Assembly: GCA_033032865.1 (NCBI GenBank)
Contig: JAWHQI010000239.1
Span: forward strand, 3,072,001-3,136,000
DNA length: 64,000 nucleotides
Reading direction: 5' to 3'
Source of the DNA: Dactylorhiza incarnata
Lineage: Eukaryota > Streptophyta > Magnoliopsida > Asparagales > Orchidaceae
The notes below the pieces were generated by a model that saw nothing but the letters and a program-made list of their open reading frames with translations, was not told the origin of the DNA and ran no database searches. Position numbers and translations under genes: made by a program. Below are positions 20,465 to 30,730 of this stretch, in pieces. Within the stretch, counting starts at the first letter, position 1. Each line of letters begins with the position of its first letter.

Positions 20465-22265
20465 ATGGCGCTCCATGATCTTGTTTGTCATGAGGGGCAA
20501 GGAATATCTAGACTTACAGTTTTCACAAGAACTGACTATAATTACTGGAGAACGCAAATGCCTTGTTTTCTAAATAATTTAGATCTAGACATCTGGGCTT
20601 GTGTTGAACAATTGTATACTACTTCTACATATGTTGTGGGAGAAGTAACCATGGAAAAGCCTAGAGATAGGTGGGATGATGGAGATAAAAATAAATGCAA
20701 AAGAAATGAATGTCTTATTTTGTGCTTTTGATAGAACTGAATTTAATTGAGTTAGTGCTTGCGAAACCGCCTATGATATTTGGAATTTATTGAAAATATC
20801 ACATAAAGGTACCTCACAGGTTAAATACTCAAAGCTATTCCAACTAGAGTTAGAGTTTGAGAGGTTTAGAATGGATACATATGAGGACGTGGACTTGATG
20901 TACACTCGCTTCACCAAGATCATCAATGCCTCAAAGATACTTGGAAAAACATTCTCAAATGGTGACTTGGTGAGGAAAATCCTTCGGTCACTCCCTCCAA
21001 AGTTCAATCTAAAGGTAATTGCTATTTCTGAATCACATGATCTAAGACAGCTCCAAATTGAGAGCCTTATTGGGAATCTCAAAACTCATGTGGTTGAACT
21101 CAAAATCCAAGAAGAAGAATACAACAAAGAGGCAGAGAAGAAAGTCTTTGCACTGAAGTCAAGGAATAAGGACAATGACAAGGAGGACGAGGAGAGCCTT
21201 TTTGTGACAAATTTCCCAAAGTTCATGAAGAAACCGGAGGAGGAACGCTTTCCATAAGTATTTCCAAAAAGGCTCATCTTCTAAAAGAGAGAAAAAGGAT
21301 AAATCAAGCGACACCGACGAAGATCGGTCTCCACCTGAGTGCTTTCACTGCAGGAAGAACGTGCATATACAAAGCCAGTGCTAAAAGTACTTAAAAGAGT
21401 GAAAAGAAAAACGACACAACGGTAAAGAGAAGAAGAAGGTTCTGAAGGCTGCAACATGGGATGACTCTTCATACGAAAACTCAATCCAGTCTACATCAAG
21501 CAACATTGATGAGGCAAAGCTGTGCCTCATGGGTAAAATCCATGAATCATCAGATGATGAATGCAATGTCCAAAGCAACACTGAGGTACTTCCTACTACT
21601 TATGATGATCTTTATATTGAATACATGAAAACATGCAAATACTTTAATAAGAGTCTAAAAGATCTCGATCTTTTAAAAACTGAAAGTGAAATTCTTTTAA
21701 AACAAAATCAGAAGTTAAATAAGGAAGTAAAAGCTTTGGGAAAAGAGATAGGGTCCTGCCAAGAGAATGATCATTACTTTGCAAGGATAAAAGAACTAGA
21801 AAATGATCTTTCTAAGGCTCTCTCAAATAGTGAATCCCTTACAAAACAAAAGGGAGACTTAGAAAGAAGTTTAAAAAACTCCCTCTCTCAAATTAAAGAT
21901 GGAAAGAAAAAATTTGCAAATCAATGTGAAAATCTAGTTATGAGAACTCATATTTAAAAGCCCGGATCCATGACCTTAACATGGCCATAGAAAAATTCGG
22001 AGTTGGACAGAAGATGCTTGATATGATTTTGGCCAACCAAAGGCATGGTAGTTCTAAATATGGGCTAGGATATGGATCTGGGGGTTACCGCCCGACGGTA
22101 CTTGTTATCGCTGGCGGTAGTAACAGAACCAATAATTCTTGAAATAATAATTATAAAATGTTTTCTGCTGGTTCCCCGTCCATCAGCAAGAGTCCACTGA
22201 AAAATTTGAAAAACATCTCAACTCCTTTTGTGTCATGTGCTGAGTGCTTTCACTTCGGATACACT
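20465..22265 (+). pseudogene. Copia A-plus gag, split by a solo LTR
   Basis: The ATG at 20465 starts MALHDLVCHEGQGIS. After a frameshift near 20715 the body continues at 20790-21257 (FQLELEFERFRMDTYEDVD, LVRKILRSLPPKF), the UBN2 gag pattern. A CCHC-like ECFHCRKNVHIQSQC (about 21336-21380) is degraded. A coiled-coil stretch (21529-21957, Leu/Lys/Glu heptads) follows. A family palindrome GGTTACCGCCCGACGGTAC..GCTGGCGGTAGT occurs inside gag at 22083-22127. A second CCHC begins CAECFHFGY and is cut at 22265; its remainder TMDSC is at 25020 onwards. Several stops are present. Confidence 0.75.
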
Positions 22266-25014
22266 GTCACAACCGGCATTTTCTCAGTATATATAAATAT
22301 ATTATCAGAGTAAGAGAAAATACGCGTCATGATGCCACGTCGTGCAGGGGACAACTGCGGATGCTCAGGCAGCTCTACATCCAACGTTTCCTTAGAAAAT
22401 TGTGAACTTGAGTTTAAAACATAATTTAAGTTTAAGGTTTTCAAACACTGTGTCCCTCGGTTTAATGGATCAACTAGTACATAAATAAGAAAGTATAGAT
22501 TTACTCAGCGGAAAATACATAATTTACTTTAACTTACCCTATATGAGCATGATGAACTAACCAGCACTCTAATGGTATGCAGCTTCTAGATTTAGTATAG
22601 GTAAAAAAAGGTTTCTTTAACGGGCTTCAAAATAGAAGGATGATAGTTTGAAAGAAATGTTATGTATGAAGAACTATGCAGTTTTGTATATAAAATAACT
22701 ACCATGCATCCTAACATAAAACCTTCCTAGAGAACAATTGCATAAATAGCAAGACAATGGTAGTAGCATATATATATTGCAAGACAATGTCTATCACAAA
22801 AGGAAATTCAGGATAAGGGCGTCAACATACTGACACGAACCCATAACCTTAACAAGTTCTGAAAGGAAACAACAATCTACCTCTCAAAGTGAAAGAAAGG
22901 AAACAACTACTGCAAATTTGAAGAAAACAGAACTCGGTCAGCTCCACCTGCTACTAATCCGAACCTGAGGCATTCAAAAGAAAAGAATGCCTCAGCACAA
23001 GGGAATGAAAAGACATCATAATCAAAGAGTAAGAGAAAACTCAACAAAAGAGGGCTACCAACCCACCAAGAATAGTTGTGAACATCAGCAATCTAATAAA
23101 GAAGTATTAGCATCCAATAGTTAGGGAAAGACTGACACAAAGTGCGGTCAAAGTTTCATTACAACAACATCCAAAAGGAAAAGGGTAATGAGTTGCCAAA
23201 GAAATGAATCACTATCCCAGCCAAAACAAAACAGTATTGAGGAGGAGGCATTCTTTCCAAACAACCATCAGACCAATACATCCATGGCACAAAAGCACTG
23301 TGGCGGCGGTTACAGCCCATTCAACCAACACTCTACACATCCACGGAAGAGAAAATAGGCACTGTGGTAGTGGTCTCATTGTCCAACTACACTAACAGTC
23401 CAATATCAATCGACTGGGGATAGAGATTCACATCATCTTGACCAAAACAGACACCACAAAAAACCCAGAGGAAAACTCCCAAGAAAACCACCCTCACAAC
23501 AAGCTCATCGAAAGCACTCGACGAAACTAAGGTATACTCGACGAATTCGTCAAAACGACTCGACGAATCCCAAGGACACTCGATGAAATCTCTAACGGAA
23601 GCAATCGACGAAATCGACGAACTGACTTAACTACTTCATGGAAGTCTAAAGCTATTCAACGAAATCCTAAAACTAATCGACGAATTCGTCGAAATGAATC
23701 GACGAACACGAATTACCCGATTTAACTTCTCCCAAAAAATGACTCAACGACTACACGAAATCATTTCATTGAATCCTAAGGTATTCGACGAATTTGACGG
23801 AACATAATCGACGAATTCTGACTTAGGGGAAAAAATTAGCGAATTTATTATTACAGGAATCAGTGAATTTATACTTGACGAAATTCACGGGATATAAGTC
23901 AATTGACAGAAAATGAGTTGAAAATACTTTGTCTAAATCCGATAAAAGTAAAAAGAACGGTAAAGAATGAACAATAACGTGGCAAGGGGGAAGAGTCCAC
24001 CACTTGCCTGAAACCTTTCGAAGAAAATGGCCTCCAACGCGCTCCCATCGCAGATCTACCGAAAGAAGTCCTCGAGAAAGAATTTCTGAAACTTTTAGAA
24101 GAAAAGAAAGATTAGGGTTATACCATTCATCAACGAAAATCCATGAAACTAGAAATACATACCGCACACGCGAAGAGCTCGGTGAGAGCTTTCCAGATCA
24201 ATGCTCGGCGAAGATTTCGTGCTCCGGAGCTCCAGTGGCGGCGATCGGAAATCTCACGAAAGAACGCCGCTCGCTGGATCGCAAAAAGGGTCGGGAAGAT
24301 GAAGATGAATAGGGTTATCCATTTTTTTTCTCACGGGGAAGGAGGGCTATTTATATATATAAATAAAATTACATTAATAATAATAATTATTGTTATAATA
24401 AGGGTAGCTGGGTGGACAGAAAAAAAAAACAATTTGTTGAAATGACTTTGGCTTTCGATGAATATAGCAAAATAATTATATTAAATTCAATGGCTGAATC
24501 GTCGAAATTTCCTGATTTCCTCTCATCATATTCCAACGAATATGTGCATATTATAATAATAATTATAATAATTATAATAATTATAATAATATTATATTAT
24601 TGCCAAAACTAAATGAACGCCGAAACTGATGAAAATCGCACCTTAGGTGAACGCCGATGCTACGAATCCAACTGCGAAGTCGGAATCAAAATCCGACGTA
24701 CCGTTCTCGAGATATAAATTTCTGAAGTTTTACGTCGAACAATAAATATACAAATCTTCTAAAAATCACTGAGGCTCTAATATTGCTCGAAACGTCACAA
24801 AACTTTGAGGGCCTCTCTAAAATTAAATAATCTAATTTCCTAACATAAAATTTTCAAATTCTGGGTCATTTCAAACTCGGTCGATCGACCCAACGGTTAC
24901 AAAAATGCAGAAACGAGGCGCTCTACTAACTCCGCGCTAACGTAACGCCCTATATGTCATAATGACATCATCAATATATTCTCAAATAATGGCCAAAAAT
25001 TCAGGGGCGTTACA
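22266..25014 (-). repeat. Gypsy-type solo LTR inserted in A-plus gag
   Basis: On the minus strand it starts TGTAACGCCCCTGAATTTTT (25014) and ends GGTTGTGACA (22266), the terminal pattern common in plant Ty3/gypsy chromovirus LTRs. Flanks TACAC (22261-22265) and CACAC (25015-25019) match at 4 of 5 bases. Removing the insert and one flank rejoins the gag zinc knuckle in frame. A TATA-like run (24345-24365) with a minus-strand leader suggests the promoter. A CGACGAATTCGTCG palindrome cluster lies at 23515-23830. A TAA-type microsatellite is at 24550-24602. Open frames inside are incidental. Confidence 0.8.
23515..23830. repeat. CGACGAATTCGTCG palindrome cluster in gypsy solo LTR
   Basis: About a dozen copies or half-copies, for example CTCGACGAATTCGTCAAAAC (23539), AATCGACGAATTCGTCGAAA (23675) and ATTCGACGAATTTGACGG (23784). 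The full form is a 14-base palindrome with a central EcoRI site. Confidence 0.8.
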
Positions 25015-25450
25015 CACACCATGGACTCTTGCAGGATGAAGGGATGATGTGTTGTCAAGCAAATCTAGGTGCCTAAGGTTTCCACCTACTCTATGGGAGG
25101 AACCACTTGGGTATCCGGATCTTTACTCTCATCATCTTTTTTGATTTGTTGGCAGGCTAAGAAAAAGATGGACATGTGGTACTTGGAATCGGGTTGCTCC
25201 AAACACATGACGGGTGATAAAGCAAAGTTCCTTAGCCTCACTAAAAATAAAGGAGGAATGATGACATTTGTTGACAATGGAAAGGGAAGAATCTTAGGCA
25301 TCGGTACAGTGGGTAATAACTCTTTCTCTATCACAAATGTCTTATATGTAGAAGGCTTAAATCATAACTTAATCTCCATTAGTCAACTGTGTGGTCAATG
25401 TCTAAATGTTTATTTGAGTCTTCTACAAATGTGTGTAAAATTATAGATCC
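25015..25450 (+). pseudogene. Copia A-plus gag end and protease
   Basis: Starts with the rest of the zinc knuckle (MDSCRMK), then a stop, then KQIWVPK and the aspartic protease WYLESGCSKHMTG (about 25173-25212). The family consensus is DSG, so the catalytic Asp is replaced by Glu. The block VLYVEGLNHNLISISQLC follows and the frame ends at 25446 after a frameshift. Confidence 0.8.
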
Positions 25451-26640
25451 TAAAAACAATGATATTGTAATCACTGACCAAGAACTCACAATGTATATTT
25501 GATTGCCTTTGATGAACTTTCACGTACATCATTAAAATCTCTAATCTCAAAAAAAGAAGAACTTGAATTATGGCATAGGCGTCTTGGTCATTCTAGCACC
25601 AAGTTGATTTTAAAATTGTCAAAAATTAAAATAATAAGAAGTTTACCAATACTTAATGGAAACTTAACTTCATTATACCAGCCATGCCAAAAGGAAAAAT
25701 TCTCTAAAACTTCATTCAAACATAAAAATGAAATGTCCACCTCTAGACCTTTACAACTAATTCACACGGATCTATTTGGACCAATTAGTACTTGTAGTCT
25801 AGGAGGTAGAAAGTATACAATTGTGTTGATTGATGATTATTCTAGATTTAGTTGGACATTATTTCTTACCTCCAAATCCGATTCATTTTCTGAATTCACA
25901 AAATTATGTAATCGTATTCAAAATGAGTTAGCTTTAAAAATCAAATGCATTCGCTCAGATCATGGAGTGGAATTTGAAAATGAGAATTTCACCACTTTTT
26001 GTAATAATCTAGGAATCAAACACGAATTTTCTGCTCCACACACCCCCCAACAAAATGGTGTGGTGGAGAGGAAAAATAGAACCCTTCAGGAACTTGCACG
26101 CACTATGCTATCCGTGTATGGGTTACCTAGATCATTTTGGTCCGAAGAGGTAAATACCTCTTGTTATGTAATAAATCGAGTCATGCTTCACCCAATTTTG
26201 AAATTAACACCATATGAACTATATTACCAAAAGTAACCTAATGTATCTTACTTTCATGTTTTTGGATGTAAATGTTTTATCTTAAACACCAAAGATGCAA
26301 TAGAAAAATTTGATGAAAAATGTGACGGAGGAATTTTTCATGGATACTCTTTCACTAGTAAAGCATATATGATACATAATAAAAATTCTAACAAGGTGGA
26401 AGAGTCTATTCATGTTAGATTTGATGAATTTGTCCCGTGTGTAGATTCTACTATTGCAAGAAAGAAGAGGAACCCCTTTCACCCTTGGAGGATAAGGAAA
26501 ATGATGACCTTGGAGGTGATGAAGAAATGGATCCAGTGCAAGAAAATCTCATACCTCCAAGCGTGCTTAGATCTACAAAAGATCATCCAAGGGAGCTTAT
26601 CATTGGATAACCGTCAAGAGGGGTAACGACACCTTATTCC
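25451..26640 (+). pseudogene. Copia A-plus integrase
   Basis: The GAG-pre-integrase stretch ELWHRRLGHSS is near 25565. The catalytic core is at 25740-26236 with the three acidic sites in HTDLFGP, RSDHGVEF and VVERKNRTL. Stop codons occur at 26235 and the tail continues in another frame (26369-26626) with EESIHVRFDE. Integrase would insert the cDNA. The zinc-binding His/Cys part is short because of frameshifts between 25447 and 25499. Confidence 0.8.
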
Positions 26641-27660
26641 ATTCATGAATCCTTTTCAAATTTATGCTTCATTTCCGAAATTGAACCCAAAAATATTTCT
26701 ACCGCATTAAATGATGTGTTTTGATTTATTGCTATGAATGAAGAATTAAATCAATTTGAACGAAATAGGGTTTAGAAGTTAGTAGAAAGACCATCTAATC
26801 ACCCGATTATAGGCATAAAATGGATATTTAAAAATAAATTTGATGGAGATTCTAGAATCACTAGGAACAAAGCAAGATTAGTAGCACAAGGCTATTCTCA
26901 AATTAAGGGAGTATATTTTGATAAAACGTTTGCACTTGTTGCTCGCCTAGAGTCAATTAGAATCTTTCTTGCTTTTGCGAGTTATAAGAAATTTAAATTA
27001 TTTCAAATGGATGTAAAAAGTGCCTTCTTAAACGGGATAATTAAAGAAGAAGTTTATGTTGAACAACCCCCAGCTTTCTAGATGACAAATTTCCTAATCA
27101 TGTATATAGGTTAGAAAAAATGCTTTATGGTTTAAAGCAAGCGCCGCATGCTTGGTATGGATGTTTAACATTCTTTTTATTAACGCACGGTTATAAAATG
27201 GATATTGTCGATAACACACTCTTCATTAAACATATTAATAATGATTTGATCATTTTACAAATTTATGTTGATGATATTATTTTTGGAGCCACTAATGAAG
27301 AGTTGTGTAATGAAGTAGTACAAGTGATGCAAAATAAATTTGCGATGCATCTAGTTGGTGAACTAACATATTTTTTAGGTTTTCAAATAACTCAAAAAAA
27401 TGATGGAATATTTATTTGTCAAACTAAATATGTACATGATATGCTAAAACGGTTTGGATTTGAAAACTTACTGTTAGCTAATACTTCAATGAGCGCATCA
27501 CTAAAACTAGGAAAGGATGAAGCCGAAATCTCAATTGATCAAACTTTGTATAGAGGAATGATAGGATCCCTTTTGTACTTAGGTGCTTCTAGACCTGACA
27601 TTATGTTTGTCGTATGCTTATGCGCTAGATTTCATGCTAATCCAAATGAATCGCATTAAA
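26641..27660 (+). pseudogene. Copia A-plus reverse transcriptase
   Basis: RT blocks are [12 protein letters not shown] (26870), [11 protein letters not shown] (27005), a stop near 27080 within the EQPPAF region, LYGLKQAPHAWY (27123), and the intact catalytic YVDDIIFGAT (27267). Then GELTYFLGFQI and SLLYLGASRPDIMF follow. Several stops interrupt it. Confidence 0.8.
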
Positions 27661-28206
27661 AAGTGGTGAAACATTTTTTTGGTACTTAATCGGAACATCA
27701 AGATTAGGTCTTGGTACCCAAATAATGATTATTTTATTTTACATGGCAATTCTGATTCCGATTATGCGGGGTGTTCATTAGATAGAAAAAGCACTAGTGG
27801 CACAAGTCATTTCTTTGGCCCTTCACTAGTTGCAGGGTCAAGTAGAAAGCAAAATTCGGTTGCCCTCTCCACCACTGAGGCCGAATATATTGTACTAGGA
27901 AGTTGTTGTGCACAAGCATTATGGATGACTCAAACCTTAGAATACATCGGAGTTCATCTAACCAATATTGAATTAAAATGTGACAACAAGTGTGTTATTG
28001 ACCTAACAAACAACTCCGTCCATCACTCAAGATCAAAACATTTAGACAAAAGACATCATTTCATTAGGTATCACATACAAAAGGAACATGTTCATGTAAA
28101 CTTAATAGGAACTGAATCTCAACTTGCGAATATTTTTAGCAAGCCTCTACCCGATGTACGATTTGCTTTACTCAGACTAGAATTAGAGGTCTTGGATGTC
28201 TTAACG
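27661..28206 (+). pseudogene. Copia A-plus RNase H
   Basis: Frame 27679-28209 contains SDSDYAGCSLDRKSTSG, VALSTTEAEYI, CDNKCVIDLTNN and LANIFSKPLPD, the standard copia RNase H sites. RNase H removes the RNA from the RNA:DNA hybrid. This frame is open but is separated from RT by a stop and shift at 27657. Confidence 0.8.
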
Positions 28207-28209
28207 TAA

Positions 28210-29306
28210 AACGATAAATTCACCATCGTGGTGGTATGCTTGTCTAATATCTTATCTCCACTACATAGCCCTTACCCTAAAAAAAACACAATCAGGTGAA
28301 AATTTTCAAAATCACACATTTTTTCTAAGAAATACCACTTATGTTACTATCGTGCGGTGTTATTGTGGTACCGCTGGCGATAGTATAAAATCCTGAATTT
28401 CTTATTTATTCCTAATGTTCTATATTTCTGTTTATTTCTTATTATTTTCTACATTCTCAAAATAAAATAAAAATTATATAAAACATGTCAAAAACCAACC
28501 AAAACATAATTTTAAAATCAACTACAAAATTAAAAAGCCAAGTAAAACCACAAAAATATGTCTTTCATTTGTTTTATTTTGTTTCTTCAAAAGTTCAAAC
28601 AAAAATTATAAAAACTGCTTACTACTTATTGAAATATTTTTCAATGGTGATTTGTGCTCTCTTTTCAAGATTAAACAACAATTTCAAACATATTAAAACA
28701 TTGTTTTGTGTCATGCTTTGAACATTATCATGTAATGTGCAATGAAATTGATTATTGAAATCATATGTAGAAGTGCTTAACATGTCTCTAAGTATGAGTA
28801 ATGTTTTATATTTGATAATGATTTATTCACTCACCTCTTTGATAATCTACATATGATTTTAATCTTACTCTTGCATGATTATGTAGTGTAATAACTTAAC
28901 ATTATTATATGTGTGCTTAGTTTACCTACACCTCATAAAAATCTTTTTTCTTGCACTCACATTTGAAGAAGTGTGTTTCAACAATCAAAAACTCCATGTT
29001 TGCAAAAAAAGTGAATTCTGAGAACATTGTCCCAAACAAAAATTCAAATGAATACATGTTGGGTATTGAATCCACAATAGCCTAGATTTGTGAGAAGTCA
29101 CCCTTGAACCAAGGTGAATTGCTAGTGTATTTGATATTGTCTTTTAGTTATGATCTTGCATGGTATAAATGCTAAGTGTAGACCAATGTCAGATCACAAT
29201 GGGTCATTAAACACAGTCTCATGCAATGTAATCCCTCATTGTGTGAAACATGGTGTTGACTCTTATGTGATCTCTCTATTGGGATACACTATATTTTTAA
29301 GACTCC
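28210..29306 (+). other. A-plus post-pol linker, non-coding
   Basis: AT-rich, no gene. It carries one family palindrome pair TTACTATCGTGCGGTGTTAT..GGTACCGCTGGCGATAGTA at 28342-28384. No env-like ORF and no 3' LTR are seen before element C begins at about 29307. Confidence 0.55.
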
Positions 29307-29379
29307 TGAAGCTTGGAAGATGGAAGAGCTATTGGTGTTCTAGAGAAGAAAGGAGAAAAGTTCAGAAATTTTTCTAAGG

Positions 29380-29805
29380 GTATTTCTCGAGAAATCAAAG
29401 GTATCTCTCGAGAAATCCAATTCATTTCTCGAGAAGACCTCTCTGGTTTTCGAGAAATCCTTCTCTATTTTCTATTCTTCTGTTTCTAAGGAATTTCTCG
29501 AGAAGTCCTTTATATCTCGAGAAGTTGAATTCATTTCTCGAGAAGTCTTAATTGTTCTCAAGAAATATTCTTTATTTTCCTTTGAATGTTTTCTCAGCCG
29601 TTTCTCGAGAAGTCTTATGTTCTCTCGAGAAATCAAAGTCATTTCTTGAGAAATCCCTTTGTTCTCGATAAATTCTCTTCCAGTCCTCTCAAAAGCCTTT
29701 TTCCAGTCTTATCTCGATTTCTTGCAGCCATTTCTCGAGATGTAAAGTTCATTTCTCGAGAAGTCAACTCTATTTCTCGAGAAATCCATATTATCTCAAG
29801 AAAAT
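29380..29805. repeat. TTTCTCGAGAAA palindrome cluster in C LTR
   Basis: About 14 copies, full or slightly altered, such as TATTTCTCGAGAAATC (29381) and CTATTTCTCGAGAAATCC (29770). The core is a perfect palindrome with an XhoI site. The same motif fills 36296-36640. Confidence 0.85.
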
Positions 29806-30302
29806 TATTTTCTTCCTGTGCTTCTTTGAAATCCGGTTCCTGACGAGATTTTTTTTTCTTCTGACGGACTTGACGGCACGTGTGAGTGGTGTTAAGGTTA
29901 ATCCTACCTTAAATCAAGGACTCTTAGCCGTTACTTATGATTGATATATAAGGCTTCTATCCGGTCTTATCCAAACCCTAATTTTCTAATTTCTAATCTT
30001 CCATTTGATCGGATCATCGTGAAGAATTTGCTGCCTCCGGCCATTGTTGAAGGATCGATCTCTCTCTCTTTCGATAAATCGATTCCTTCTAAAGAAACGA
30101 TTCGACAGATCAGTGCTCTAATCATCTACAACAATCTAATGGATCATGTCGAATCCTAAAAATCAGATCTGAGATTTCAATCGTTTCTCCCTCTTCTTCT
30201 AGCCAAAGTTTTTCAAGACTCAAGGAGGAAGAAGATCTCAGAAGTTCAGATCTGTACAAGTTTTGTTAAGTATTTCATTGTACTCTATCTCATTTTCTTG
30301 TA

Positions 30303-30432
30303 GGAGAGTTTTTCTCCGAGTTGTAGGAGAGTGTTTCTCCGAGTTGTAGGAGCGGTTCCTCTGAGTTTGTAGGAGATTGGTCTCCGAGTTGTAGGAGTTG
30401 AGACTCCGAGATTGTAGGATCATTCTTGATCC
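30303..30432 (+). repeat. Tandem covarying hairpin array in C LTR
   Basis: Six stems in a row separated by a GAGTTGTA-type linker: GGAGA/TCTCC (30303-30317, 30326-30340, 30372-30385), AGGA/TCCT (30348-30360), GGAGT/ACTCC (30394-30407) and GGATC/GATCC (30417-30432). Loops are 4-6 bases and unconserved. Two stem positions show compensatory changes. Confidence 0.8.
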
Positions 30433-30654
30433 GAGTTTTTGAGAAGTAGCCAAGGCTAGCTGTTGTGCTAGATTGGTGAGGCTGGAAAGTGGAGTACTCA
30501 AGATCGGGGAACCACAATAAATTCCTTGTGTCGTCTGTGAATGTGATTTGCTTTCTGTGTTTATCTTTTTATCAAGTTTGTATTCCACAAAAGACGCAGA
30601 ATTCACCTATTCACCCCCTCTAGGTGATTTAGGTAGGCAACTAGATACTTCAGT

Positions 30655-30666
30655 TGGTATCAGAGG
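30655..30666 (+). other. Primer binding site of copia C
   Basis: TGGTATCAGAGG beginning two bases after the LTR end; one base different from the usual TGGTATCAGAGC. Confidence 0.85.
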
Positions 30667-30730
30667 GTCGCTGTTCGTTTCTAGGTTAACACCTTAAACA
30701 GGATCCATCCATTCTAGTTGCTAGCAAATC

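Larger units (their letters stand above)
29307..30652 (+). repeat. 5' LTR of copia C
   Basis: It ends ..GATACTTCA at 30652, two bases before the PBS. The start is placed at TGAAGCTTGG (29307) because it mirrors the end (TGAAG/CTTCA); the true start could differ by tens of bases. TATATAA at 29945-29951 is the likely promoter. Palindromes TTTCTCGAGAAA fill 29380-29805 (U3) and tandem hairpins lie at 30303-30432 (transcribed part). AATAAA at about 30518 fits a poly(A) signal. The end contains CTATTCACCCCCTCTAGG as in other LTRs here. Confidence 0.75.

Noticed and set aside
24004..24445. Possible host gene start with basic reading frames near a TATA box
   Set aside because: Lies fully inside the gypsy-type solo LTR, in its expected leader, with no conserved domain.
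29380..29805. TTTCTCGAGAAA considered as heat-shock elements
   Set aside because: The heat-shock element needs GAA and TTC blocks spaced by two bases; here TTC and GAA are separated by four, so it does not fit.
30303..30432. Repeats with palindromes resembling a CRISPR array
   Set aside because: Units are ~23 bases with constant short linkers and no unique spacers; the setting is a plant LTR.
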